This document shows positions 26,315 through 35,352 of a DNA stretch of 64,000 nucleotides, piece by piece; position 1 is the stretch's first letter; every line of letters begins with the position of its first letter. A program made the position numbers and the translations under genes. The notes below the pieces were generated by a model. The model did no database searches and was not told the DNA's origin. It saw only the letters and a program-made list of their open reading frames with translations. Source of the DNA: JBBARC01 sp040400005 (GTDB lineage Bacteria > Pseudomonadota > Alphaproteobacteria > Acetobacterales > Acetobacteraceae); NCBI GenBank assembly GCA_040400005.1, contig JBBARC010000001.1, positions 186,001-250,000 of the forward strand, read 5' to 3'.

Positions 26315-29300
26315 ATGGCTCAGCATATTTATCAATGGCTTGCGATCGATGGTGGCACATGGTCCCTGGCAGCAAACTGGAGCGACATAACCGCAACCCC
26401 ACTGCCGGCCGCAACCCCGCCAGGGGCTGCGGACAGCATCGTGGTGCGCGGGGCAACAGCGACGGCGATCACCACACTCAGCGGTGGCGGCACTGCGGCT
26501 GTCGCGGATTTCGCCGGCAACACCAAATTGGCCGGTAATTTCGCTTTTTCCACCCTCGCCCTAGGCGCCGCCGACGCCGGTGGCCTGTTAAGCATTGCGG
26601 CCGGATCAGGACTTGCCACCGCCAACACAACAGTCGGATCGGGCAGCTTAATCGCCGCGGGCGGCCGATTTTCCTGCACCGGCAGTTTAATTTTGGGCGC
26701 CGGCCAAAGCGGCATCGGGTCCAGCCGCGCCAATCTCGGCGCAAGCCAGGGCGGCATGGTCGCGGTTGCGCAGCTTTTCATGGCGGCAAGTGGTGCCGGG
26801 ATCACCGTCGATGCGACGTCAACCGTCGAAATCGGTACTCTCGGCACAGCGCAATCCGGCACACTCACCATCGATCCGGGTGCCACCTTAGGCGGCCAGG
26901 GCCAAGCGCAGGCTTATGGGCCGATCACCAACAACGGTACCATTCTGGCCAGCGGCGGTACTTTAATGCTGGGCGCACTCAACGGCCAGGGCGCGCTCGC
27001 GATCGCCGGCAATTCTGTGCTTATTTTGAATGGGCGCACCGGGGCGGCCCAAACGGTCACCTTTCTCGGCACCAACGCAACCCTTGCCATGAGCGCTGAA
27101 ATTAACGCCCCCAGCGGCGCCATCAGCGGTTTTGGCGTGGGCGATGCGATCGACATGCTGGCAAGCCCCATCACTGGCGCGCGCTACGCCCCCGGCACCG
27201 CCGGCAACGGCACATTAACCCTCACCTATGGTGGCCAGGTTGCCGCTAAATTCACGCTGGCCGGGGATTATTCCGGCTATATTTTTGTCACCGCCAGCGA
27301 CGGCGCCGGCGGCACCGTTATCACAACGGCACTTGCCGGCGGCGGCGGCGGCGGGGTCAGCCCTGGCACGCCAACCCCCGATGTTTATGCCTGGAACGCC
27401 AGCCGCGGCGGCGCCTGGAACAGCGCCCTCAATTGGGCAGACCTCACCACCAATGCCACGCCGGCCGCGGTTGCACCCGGAAGACTTAACCAGGTCACCA
27501 TCGCCGGGGGGGCTAGCGATGCGTTCGCGGTGGTCACCGGTCCTGGGCGTGCGGACCACCTCACTATCACCGGTGCCATCGCCACAACCGGAACTGTTAG
27601 TGTCAACACCTTAACCATCGGCGCCACCAGCGGTGGATTTGATACCGGGGTGGCCGGCACACTGGATATCCTCACCGGGTCGGCATTAAGCGCAACAACC
27701 GGCCTTATTGCCTCCGGCGCCATTGCCGTATTGGGTAACAGCGCGTCACTTGCCCTAGCGGCAACGCTAACTCTGGGCGGTGGCGCCAGCGGCATTGGCC
27801 TGCCCCGCGCATCGCTCAGCGCTGGCGAAGGCGCCATCATCACCGTGGCCGGCCTAACCTTGGGCGGTGGTGCCGGCGATAGTGTCACCACCGATCCGGT
27901 CAGCGTCATCGAAATCGGTACCGCAGGTGGCGCCGCCCTAGGCGCCATCACCATCGATGCCGGCGCGCAATTAATCGGCAACGGCGTGGTTAATCCCTTC
28001 GGCAGGGTGGTAAACAACGGCACGATCACCGCAAGCGGCGGTGTGCTGGCCATTGGCGCCACCACCGGCACCGGCACGCTGGTCATCGCCAATAACGCAA
28101 CGCTTGCGCTGTACGCCAAAACCGCGCTGCCGATCAGCTTCAGCGGCACCGCAACAACGCTGGAACTCACCAGCGAACTGTATGCGCCGTCAGGCACGCT
28201 GAGCGGATTCGTCCCCGGCGATACCATAGATTTCGCACATGATCCGATCAGTGCCGCCAATTTCACCACCAGCCCGGCCGGTGGCACATTAACACTCAGC
28301 TATAACGGCCAAACCATCGCCAAGTTTCTTCTCGCCGGCAGCTTCGCCAACGAGCGATTCTATCTTCTGCCTGATGCCACCGGTGGCACCGTGGTGGCGC
28401 TGGCGACAACCGCATCGGGCGGTGGCACCACAACACAAGGCAATACCGACCTGCTCGCCTGGGCCAACCCAGTGAGCGGCGGCTGGTCAAGACCCGCAAA
28501 CTGGACCGACCTGACCACCGGCAAAGCCGCAATCGCGCCACCTGGCAGCCAAAACGCGGTGCAAATCACTGGCGCCAGCGGCGCCGCCATCACCACGATC
28601 GGCGGACCGGCGGCAGCCGCGAGCCTATCGCTTGCCGGTAACATCGCCTTAAGCGGCACAGTCTCGGTGGGCAATCTTAGCATCGGCTTGGTATCAGCCA
28701 GTGCGTGGGTCAGCCTCGCCCCCGCCACCACCTGTGCTGCCGGCACCGCAAACCTTACCAATGGCGCCCTGGTCATTGGCACCACCACCGCCTTCAGCAC
28801 ATCAGGCAACCTTATCATGGGGAGCGGCGCGTTTGGCGTTGGCACCGCCAGCGCGACACTCACCGCGCTCAACCATGGTTTTGTTCAACTCGCGGGCCTG
28901 CAACTCGGCGGTGGGCAGTTTGGCGGTGCCAGCGGCAGCAGCGTCAGTACTGATGGCAGCGGCACCATCGAAATCGGCAGCACTGGCGGCGCGCAGGGCG
29001 GCGCCATCACAATTGATGCCGGTCTAACCGCCAGTGGCAACGGTGCCCTGAATATTGGCGGCGCAGTAATCAACAACGGCACGCTCGCCGCAGACGGTGG
29101 CACATTAACGCTAGGGGCGGTTAGCGGCGCTGGCACGCTCAGTATCGGCGCCGACGCCACCCTGCAGCTGACCACACTTGAAACCTGCGTGATCGATTTC
29201 GCAGCCCCTGGCGGCGCGCTTATCCTACCCAGCACAAGCGTGTTGCCCACAGGCGTAATCACCGATTTTGCCCAGGGCGATATGATTTATACCGGCAACG

Positions 29301-31894
29301 CGCCGGTCAGTGCTGTCCGCTACACCCCAGGCGGTGGCGGCATCGGCACACTCTCCCTTTACTACGGCACAACCCTTACCGGCCAGCTGCAGGTGGCCGG
29401 TAATTATGCCGGGGATATTTTTAACGTCACCCAAGCAGGCTTAGGCGCCGCCATTACCGTGGTCCCCAGCACTGGCGGCGGTGTGTCGGCCGGCACCACC
29501 ACACCCGACCAGTATCAATGGACCGGCACCGCCGGCATCAACTGGAACACCGCGGGCAACTGGGCCGATATCAGTGCAAGCCAACCCACCGCTTTGGTGG
29601 CACCTGGGCGCAACAATCTGGTTTCCATCTCTGGTGCCACCACCGGCGGGTTTACCACAATCACCGGTCCCGGCATCTGCGCCAACCTCAGCCTGAGCGG
29701 GCAAATCGCGATGGGTGGCACATTCACCGCCGGCAGGCTTACCCAAGCGCCAGGCAGCCTGCTGGCGCTGAGTGGGCAAAGTGTCCTTTACGCCGATTCC
29801 GCCACCATCAATGGTGCGGTGTCGGCGCAAGACGGCACCCTCACCATCGCCGGCGCCCTTACCATGGGTGCCCTTGGGGCCCTCGGGGGTAGCAGCCCGA
29901 TCCTATTGGCCACCAACACCGCCAAGATCAGCGCAGCGGCTCTGGTGATGACCGCCGCCGGCAGTGCGCTGATGACCGACACCACCGCGAGTATCGAAAT
30001 CGGCGGCGCAACCGCAGCATTCACCCCCGCCATGGCCGGCACCGTGTGGGTTGACCAAAGCGCCACACTATCTGGCCAGGGCGTCATCAACCCGTCGGGG
30101 CGGGTGGTCGATAATGGCATGATTAACGCCTGCGGCGGCACGCTGGTCATCGGCACCACCACCGGCAACGGCACACTCGCGATCAGCCAGATGGCAACCC
30201 TGGCGCTCACCGGAACAGTCGCCAGCGATCTCAATATCGACTTTCTCGGTGCCGCAACCCTTGTCATCGACGCTGCCTTGCCAGCCGCCACCATCAGCGA
30301 TTTCGGGGCCGGCGACACGATCGTGATCGCGCCCTCGCCCCAGCGCGGACCGGCCATCACCGTGGCCACCTACATCGCCGGTGCAGGTGCTACCGGCATG
30401 CTGCTGCTGCAAGCGGCCGACGGCACCACTCTCGGCAGCCTCACCCTGCGCGGCATCAACCCGGCATCGCGCTTCACCGTCGCCGGCTTTGCCGGCGGCC
30501 CGACCACAATCACCATTCAACCAGCCGAAAATGGCGGAGGACCAGACATGACAAACAGCTTTACCCTTTCCCCAGGGCCAATCGACAGCAACCAGCTCAT
30601 CGCAAGCCAGGTGGTCAGCCTGCAGCCCTATTTGCGGCACGCCATCAATGGCGCGACCAGTTACGTTTGGCAGTCCGTCCAAGGCGACGATCTGGGGCCG
30701 GCGGTACCAATCTATGCCAATATAGCGTTTATCAGCGCACCGTTATCGGGCGGCATCGTGTACATGCCGGCGGGGTATGCCGCCCTCATTGCCCAAGGTA
30801 CCGCAGCGACTTACCTGGTCGATGGCAGTGTAGGTAACGCAATATTGGTGGGCAACATCGGCAATGACACACTGGTGGGCGCCGCTTCGGGCGACACCTT
30901 GATTGGCGGCAACGGTGTTGGTACTGCCACCACCTTCTTTGCCTCCACCGACTGCACAGTGGTGGGTGGCGGCAACGATGAAGTGATCACCGGCAACGCC
31001 AATGTCGAGATTAACACCAGCCCCTACCACAGCCTGGTGTTCGCCGGCCCCGCCGCCAACCTGATCAACAGCAACGGCCAGGATACCATCGTCGGCGCCA
31101 TCAGCGCGATAAGCGACGACACCATCAATGCCTACGGCCGGGACCTGATTTTTGCCCCATCGCTGGGCCGCATGACCATTTACGAACGCGGCGGGGTAAA
31201 CACTGTGGTCAGTGGGTCGGGCGAAGTGGTTGTGCATGGTGGCCCCGCCGACGGCACCGAAGTGTTTGGCGGCACCGGCTTTATGCAATTCATCGGCGGC
31301 ACCGGGCAGGAACTGATCGTCGAAGGCACCGGCGATACCCAAGTGCTGGGCGGGGCGGGTGCCATCACCCTGTTTGGCGGCATTGGGCACACGGAAATCA
31401 CCGGCGCGCCGGGGGCCAGCATCTTTGTCGTCGGCAACGGCCAAACCACCGTGCAGGCTGCCAGCGGCAATCTGGTGTTTCTGATCGGCAACGCGGCGTG
31501 TTCGGTCACCGGGGCTGGTGATGGCGTACAGATTGTCGGCAGTTCGTCGTTGGCCGATAATTTTTATCAGGCCGGCAGCGGTCACGAAACCATTATCGGT
31601 GGCCAGGGCAACGATATGTTCACGGCCGGCCGCGGTAACGTAACCCTTGCCGGCGGTGCCGGCGCCGATACCATCAGCTTTACCAACGGCCTCGCCGGTG
31701 GCGATGTGCTGTGGCTCAATCTGCCTGCAGGCAAGCTGACCATCGATCTGCACGGCTATGCCGGCACGCCACAATCACTCCTGGCCAGCGCCACACTTGC
31801 CGGCGGCAATCTCAGTTTTGACCTGTCCGACGGCACCCATATAACCCTGCAGGGCATCAGTAGCGTCGATCCCAACAGTATTGTGATGACCTGA
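26315..31894 (+). CDS. Giant repeat adhesin-like protein with RTX-type C-terminus
   Basis: 1859 residues from the ATG at 26315 (GGATGG shortly upstream), giving MAQHIYQWLAIDGGTW. An open frame continues upstream but antisense to egtB. Four modules of about 354 residues each start with a W...GGxW...NWxD...PPG block and contain beta-strand repeats such as VVNNGTITASGGVLAIG. From about residue 1410 a new region leads into glycine/aspartate repeats (GNIGNDTLVGAASGDTLIGG, GGQGNDMFTAGRG) and ends LQGISSVDPNSIVMT. There is no N-terminal signal peptide, so type I secretion via a C-terminal signal is likely, although no ABC/MFP genes are adjacent. Probable surface adhesin or matrix protein; ligand unknown. 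Confidence 0.85.
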   Translation: MAQHIYQWLAIDGGTWSLAANWSDITATPLPAATPPGAADSIVVRGATATAITTLSGGGTAAVADFAGNTKLAGNFAFSTLALGAADAGGLLSIAAGSGLATANTTVGSGSLIAAGGRFSCTGSLILGAGQSGIGSSRANLGASQGGMVAVAQLFMAASGAGITVDATSTVEIGTLGTAQSGTLTIDPGATLGGQGQAQAYGPITNNGTILASGGTLMLGALNGQGALAIAGNSVLILNGRTGAAQTVTFLGTNATLAMSAEINAPSGAISGFGVGDAIDMLASPITGARYAPGTAGNGTLTLTYGGQVAAKFTLAGDYSGYIFVTASDGAGGTVITTALAGGGGGGVSPGTPTPDVYAWNASRGGAWNSALNWADLTTNATPAAVAPGRLNQVTIAGGASDAFAVVTGPGRADHLTITGAIATTGTVSVNTLTIGATSGGFDTGVAGTLDILTGSALSATTGLIASGAIAVLGNSASLALAATLTLGGGASGIGLPRASLSAGEGAIITVAGLTLGGGAGDSVTTDPVSVIEIGTAGGAALGAITIDAGAQLIGNGVVNPFGRVVNNGTITASGGVLAIGATTGTGTLVIANNATLALYAKTALPISFSGTATTLELTSELYAPSGTLSGFVPGDTIDFAHDPISAANFTTSPAGGTLTLSYNGQTIAKFLLAGSFANERFYLLPDATGGTVVALATTASGGGTTTQGNTDLLAWANPVSGGWSRPANWTDLTTGKAAIAPPGSQNAVQITGASGAAITTIGGPAAAASLSLAGNIALSGTVSVGNLSIGLVSASAWVSLAPATTCAAGTANLTNGALVIGTTTAFSTSGNLIMGSGAFGVGTASATLTALNHGFVQLAGLQLGGGQFGGASGSSVSTDGSGTIEIGSTGGAQGGAITIDAGLTASGNGALNIGGAVINNGTLAADGGTLTLGAVSGAGTLSIGADATLQLTTLETCVIDFAAPGGALILPSTSVLPTGVITDFAQGDMIYTGNAPVSAVRYTPGGGGIGTLSLYYGTTLTGQLQVAGNYAGDIFNVTQAGLGAAITVVPSTGGGVSAGTTTPDQYQWTGTAGINWNTAGNWADISASQPTALVAPGRNNLVSISGATTGGFTTITGPGICANLSLSGQIAMGGTFTAGRLTQAPGSLLALSGQSVLYADSATINGAVSAQDGTLTIAGALTMGALGALGGSSPILLATNTAKISAAALVMTAAGSALMTDTTASIEIGGATAAFTPAMAGTVWVDQSATLSGQGVINPSGRVVDNGMINACGGTLVIGTTTGNGTLAISQMATLALTGTVASDLNIDFLGAATLVIDAALPAATISDFGAGDTIVIAPSPQRGPAITVATYIAGAGATGMLLLQAADGTTLGSLTLRGINPASRFTVAGFAGGPTTITIQPAENGGGPDMTNSFTLSPGPIDSNQLIASQVVSLQPYLRHAINGATSYVWQSVQGDDLGPAVPIYANIAFISAPLSGGIVYMPAGYAALIAQGTAATYLVDGSVGNAILVGNIGNDTLVGAASGDTLIGGNGVGTATTFFASTDCTVVGGGNDEVITGNANVEINTSPYHSLVFAGPAANLINSNGQDTIVGAISAISDDTINAYGRDLIFAPSLGRMTIYERGGVNTVVSGSGEVVVHGGPADGTEVFGGTGFMQFIGGTGQELIVEGTGDTQVLGGAGAITLFGGIGHTEITGAPGASIFVVGNGQTTVQAASGNLVFLIGNAACSVTGAGDGVQIVGSSSLADNFYQAGSGHETIIGGQGNDMFTAGRGNVTLAGGAGADTISFTNGLAGGDVLWLNLPAGKLTIDLHGYAGTPQSLLASATLAGGNLSFDLSDGTHITLQGISSVDPNSIVMT
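26330..30540 (+). repeat. Four tandem ~1.06-kb coding repeats within the adhesin
   Basis: Module starts, marked by the aromatic W-GG-W-NW block, are at about 26330, 27386, 28451 and 29513, spaced 1056-1065 bases. Each repeats the same order: NW.D block, strand region, EIG...G.ITIDAG, NNG.I.A.GG.L.IG, then a GDxI...P.S...Y.....GTL closing block. The copies have clearly diverged in sequence. Confidence 0.85.
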
Positions 31895-32060
31895 CCGGCC
31901 CAACGCCTGCACTGCCGCGGCGCGGAAACTTCCTGTTTTGGCGCGAGTTCATGTTGCGGCGACTCTAAACCTTTCCCTAAGGTGCTGATTGTAGCGAGTC
32001 GGTGGCCTCTGCACCGCCCGCCACAGTCGGCCGTCCTCCTAATCCCGAGGAGACCCTAGT

Positions 32061-32564
32061 ATGTCGTACTCCGCGCAATCCGCCTCGCCTGCCGCTGCCA
32101 ACCCGCTTGATGTGATGGAGCAAATCGTCTCCGCTAATGAATGGGAATTTGACCGCCGGTCAGATGCTGAAATGGCCGCCGAAGCCCCCGGTAAATGGTG
32201 TGATTACGGGCTGTATTTTAGCTGGTCGCACGAAATCTCAGCCATGCACTTCACCTGCACCTTCGACCTGAAAGTGCCGGAAAAACGCCGCGCCGCCCTT
32301 TTCGAACTCCTTGCGCGCGCCAACGAACGCCTGTGGATTGGCCATTTCGGCATGGATAGCGATGACGGCATGCCGCTGTTTCGCCATTCCGTACTCCTGC
32401 GTGGCGCACCCGGCGCATCCGCTGAAAGCCTGGAAGACATGGTGGATATCGCAATCACCGAATGTGAACGCTTCTATCCCGCCTTCCAATTTGTTCTGTG
32501 GGGCGGCAAAACCCCGGCTGATGCGCTGGAAGCCGCCATGCTGGAGTGCGTGGGCGAGGCGTGA
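32061..32564 (+). CDS. YbjN domain-containing protein
   Basis: 167 residues, preceded by CCGAGGAGAC. The sequence NPLDVMEQIVSANEWEFDRRSDAEMAAEAPGKWCDYGLYFSW, then FTCTFDLKVPEKRRAALFELLARANERLWIGHFGM, and the C-terminal CERFYPAFQFVLWGGKTPADALEAAM match the alphaproteobacterial YbjN-domain family, which resembles type III secretion chaperones in fold. The function is not established; a role as regulator or chaperone has been suggested for YbjN. Its stop overlaps the likely GTG start of proC, so the two are coupled. Confidence 0.9.
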   Translation: MSYSAQSASPAAANPLDVMEQIVSANEWEFDRRSDAEMAAEAPGKWCDYGLYFSWSHEISAMHFTCTFDLKVPEKRRAALFELLARANERLWIGHFGMDSDDGMPLFRHSVLLRGAPGASAESLEDMVDIAITECERFYPAFQFVLWGGKTPADALEAAMLECVGEA

Positions 32565-33370
32565 CCGGGCACCACATTCCGCCCGTTTTACTGGTCGGCG
32601 CCGGCAAAATGGGTGGTGCCATGTTCGCTGGCTGGTGCCGGGCCGGACTGGCACCTTCGGTGTTGGTAGATCCCCACCCGCAGCCTGGGCTTGCTCGCGC
32701 GTGCGACCAAGTGGTGGACGACGCTGACACCCCAATCGCCGGCTTTGCCCCCGCCGCCATCATTTTGGCGGTAAAGCCGCAAATGGCCAATGCGGTGCTG
32801 CCGAAACTCAACAAATTTTTGAATCCCGGCACGATTGTGCTGTCGATTATGGCCGGGCGCAAAATCGCGGGGCTTAGTGCGGCCCTGGGTGGCGCCGCAA
32901 TTATGCGTGCCATGCCCAATACGCCAGCCGCCATCGGCCGCGGCATTACGGTCGCCTGCGCCGGCCCCGGCGTCACCGATGACCAATTGCGATTATGCGA
33001 TACCCTGTTAGCCGCCGTCGGCGAGGTCGCCTTTGTCGATGATGAAGCCTTGATCGACCCGGTCACCGCCGTCTCTGGCTCCGGCCCGGCTTACGTATTT
33101 CTGCTCGCCGAATTGATGGAACAAGCCGGCATCGAGGCAGGGTTACCGCCCGATCTGGCCCGCCGCCTAGCCCGGCGCACGGTGTCGGGATCGGGCGCAT
33201 TGCTGGATGCATCGCCTGAAGATGCGGCCGATTTACGCCGTGCCGTCACCAGCCCCAAAGGCACCACCGAACAGGCCTTGGCGGTTTTAATGGCGCCCGA
33301 TGCTTGGCCGCGAACCATACGCGAGGCGATAAATGCCGCCACCAAGCGCGCGGGTGAACTTTCTGGCTGA
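32561..33370 (+). CDS. proC: Pyrroline-5-carboxylate reductase
   Basis: 269 residues from GTG at 32561, which overlaps the previous stop (GTGA); a GTG at 32546 in frame is an alternative. The Rossmann NAD(P) motif VLLVGAGKMGGAMFAGW is at the N-terminus. MRAMPNTPAAIGRGIT and the C-terminal AVSGSGPAYVFLLAELMEQAGIEAGL with SPKGTTEQAL are the ProC dimer/substrate signatures. It reduces pyrroline-5-carboxylate to proline. Length is normal. Confidence 0.96.
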   Translation: MTGHHIPPVLLVGAGKMGGAMFAGWCRAGLAPSVLVDPHPQPGLARACDQVVDDADTPIAGFAPAAIILAVKPQMANAVLPKLNKFLNPGTIVLSIMAGRKIAGLSAALGGAAIMRAMPNTPAAIGRGITVACAGPGVTDDQLRLCDTLLAAVGEVAFVDDEALIDPVTAVSGSGPAYVFLLAELMEQAGIEAGLPPDLARRLARRTVSGSGALLDASPEDAADLRRAVTSPKGTTEQALAVLMAPDAWPRTIREAINAATKRAGELSG

Positions 33371-33401
33371 CAAAAGCGGTAAAATCGTTGAAACGCGGCG
33401 C

Positions 33402-34055
33402 ATGACCGACACCAGCACCGATTTCGACCGCACGCTGATCACCAGCGCATTTGATATTGCCGCAAGCCAAGGCTGGGGCGCAGTGAGTGTGGCCGCCGCC
33501 GCCCGCGAAGCCGGGCTTGATTTTGCCACCGCCCGCGCCCGCTTTGGCGATACCAGTGCGATTTTACGCAGGCTGGGCCGCCTGGCGGACCGTGCTGCAC
33601 TTGATGGGTTCGAACCCGCAGGCACCGTGCGCGAAACCCTGTTTGATCTTATCATGCGGCGGTTTGATGCCATGCTGCCGATGCGCCCCGGCTTGACCGC
33701 GTTGCTGCGCGCCCTGCCCACCGATCCGCTAACTGCACTTACGCTTGCCGATGCGACCTCGCGCAGCATGGCCTGGCTGTTGGCCGCAAGCGGCGTACCA
33801 ACCGGCGGGCTTCGCGGCGCACTGCGGGTGCATGGGATGACGGCGGTTTGGCTGTTTGCCTACCGTGCCTTTGTGACCGATGAAAGCCCAGACCTAACCG
33901 CCACCATGGCAGCCCTCGATCGCGCGCTAGACCGTGCCGAACGCGCCGCCGGCTGGTTCGAAGGCACCTCCCCGCCAAGCAGCACGCCCAAGCCCTTTCC
34001 CGAGGATGAAAGTTTTGCCGACGAAACGCCGGCCACGCCTGCCGGCCACACCTGA
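33402..34055 (+). CDS. TetR-like helix-turn-helix protein
   Basis: 217 residues from the ATG at 33402. The N-terminal part (FDRTLITSAFDIAASQGWGAVSVAAAAREAGLDFATARARFGD) has the TetR pattern with an HTH at about 28-50. The C-terminal helical domain lacks recognisable ligand motifs. The Pro/Glu-rich tail is low complexity. The TetR fold is also used by COQ9-like proteins, so DNA binding is not certain. It sits 31 bases after proC and before the phasin gene; control of the PHB genes would be speculative. Confidence 0.75.
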   Translation: MTDTSTDFDRTLITSAFDIAASQGWGAVSVAAAAREAGLDFATARARFGDTSAILRRLGRLADRAALDGFEPAGTVRETLFDLIMRRFDAMLPMRPGLTALLRALPTDPLTALTLADATSRSMAWLLAASGVPTGGLRGALRVHGMTAVWLFAYRAFVTDESPDLTATMAALDRALDRAERAAGWFEGTSPPSSTPKPFPEDESFADETPATPAGHT

Positions 34056-34149
34056 TTGACCAATGCCGGCCGCGGGCGGATGGTTAGGCGTTCACACCTG
34101 CCTAAACCGCGCGCCGTTATCGCGCCTTTCAGCCGAGGAGCACCCCACC

Positions 34150-34614
34150 ATGGCCGAGCAGAAATCCACTGAGACCGAAAAATCACCCCACTCCGTGTTT
34201 GGCGAAATGACCAAGATATTTTCCGATATGCGTTTTCCGTCCTTCGTGCCCGATAGCGGCGCCTTGATGGCGGCCCATAAGCGCAACATGGATGCGCTGG
34301 CCGCCGCCAACCGCCTGGCGATTGAAGGTGCCCAGGCGGTGGCCCGCCGCAATATGGAAATTATGCAAACCGCAATGGGCGAGCTGACTGCCCATTTGCG
34401 CGAACTGGCCAGTGCCGGCAGCCCGAAAGCCAAAGCCGCGCGCCAGGCCGAGCTGATCAAGCAAAGTTACGAACACGCAGTATCGAACATCCGCGAATTG
34501 TCCGATCTTATCCAGAAATCCAACGAAGAAGCGCTGAGTTTACTGAACCAGCGGTTTCGCGAATCGATGGACGAAATCAAGCAATTACTCGAAAAATCGG
34601 GCGAAAAAGAGTAA
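34150..34614 (+). CDS. phaP: Phasin family protein
   Basis: 154 residues from the ATG at 34150 with GAGGAG nine bases upstream. The protein is almost wholly helical, with the Phasin_2 core KRNMDALAAANRLAIEGAQAVARRNMEIMQTAMGEL and a C-terminal SYEHAVSNIRELSDLIQKSNEEALSLLNQRF. Phasins coat polyhydroxyalkanoate granules and control their size. A class I PHA synthase lies 2 kb downstream on the other strand, which agrees with this role. Confidence 0.92.
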   Translation: MAEQKSTETEKSPHSVFGEMTKIFSDMRFPSFVPDSGALMAAHKRNMDALAAANRLAIEGAQAVARRNMEIMQTAMGELTAHLRELASAGSPKAKAARQAELIKQSYEHAVSNIRELSDLIQKSNEEALSLLNQRFRESMDEIKQLLEKSGEKE

Positions 34615-34646
34615 TCTTCAGATCATGAGTTTGTCTGGGTTGGCGC

Positions 34647-35276
34647 GTGTATTCGGTTAAGGAAATATTTATAACGCTCCAGGGTGAGGGTATGCAGGCG
34701 GGTAAGGCGGCGGTGTTTTGCCGCTTTGCCGGCTGCAATCTGTGGTCTGGCCAGGAGGCCGACCGTGCCCGCGCGGTCTGCCAGTTTTGCGATACCGATT
34801 TTGTCGGCACCGATGGCGCGGGCGGCGGCAAGTTTGCCGATGCCGCCACGCTTGCTGATGCCATCGCAAGTTTTTGGCAAGGTGGCGATACAGCCAAATT
34901 GTGCGTAATCACCGGCGGCGAGCCATTACTGCAATTAGATGCGGCCTTGACCGCGGCCCTGCATGCGCGCGGTTTTGTCGTGGCTGTCGAAACCAACGGC
35001 ACCCAGGCGCGCCCCCCTGGCATTGATTGGTTATGCGTCAGCCCAAAAGCCGGCGCACCATTAACCTTGCAAGCGGGCGACGAGCTTAAATTGGTGTTTC
35101 CCCAAACTGGTGCCGAGCCTGAACGGTTCGCCGATCTCAATTTCACCAATTTTCTGCTGCAACCAATGGATGGCCCCGATCAGGCAGCCAACACAGCGGC
35201 TGCAATCGCGTATTGCCTGGCGCACCCAGCCTGGCGTCTGAGCATGCAAACCCATAAAGTTTTGGGGCTCCGCTAG
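34647..35276 (+). CDS. queE: 7-carboxy-7-deazaguanine synthase
   Basis: 209 residues with a GTG start at 34647. It begins (M)YSVKEIFITLQGEGMQAGKAAVFCRFAGC and carries the unusual radical-SAM cluster spacing Cys-x14-Cys-x2-Cys in CNLWSG...CQFCDTDF, which is characteristic of one QueE subgroup. ITGGEPLLQ and VETNGTQ are the further family motifs. QueE makes the 7-deazaguanine core used for queuosine in tRNA. No other que genes are in the window. Confidence 0.95.
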   Translation: MYSVKEIFITLQGEGMQAGKAAVFCRFAGCNLWSGQEADRARAVCQFCDTDFVGTDGAGGGKFADAATLADAIASFWQGGDTAKLCVITGGEPLLQLDAALTAALHARGFVVAVETNGTQARPPGIDWLCVSPKAGAPLTLQAGDELKLVFPQTGAEPERFADLNFTNFLLQPMDGPDQAANTAAAIAYCLAHPAWRLSMQTHKVLGLR

Positions 35277-35352
35277 TCAGCCCGCGCCAACCCTTGCCGG
35301 CCTGCCCCCCTGTGCGTAAAATAAAATTATCGGGAAGAAAGGTTTTTGCCCA

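Noticed and set aside
27385..28287. Minus-strand open frame of 300 codons within the adhesin
   Set aside because: Low-complexity Pro/Val/Ala sequence mirroring the Gly/Thr/Ala-rich adhesin on the other strand.
30743..31774. Long minus-strand open frame of 343 codons inside the adhesin region
   Set aside because: It is antisense to the repeat-rich adhesin gene; its length follows from the biased codon use. It shows no family motif, signal or ribosome site.
26315..31894. TpsA partner of the TpsB-type protein at 2.3-4.0 kb
   Set aside because: It lacks an N-terminal signal and a recognisable TPS/haemagglutination-activity domain, has an RTX-like C-terminus and lies 22 kb away.
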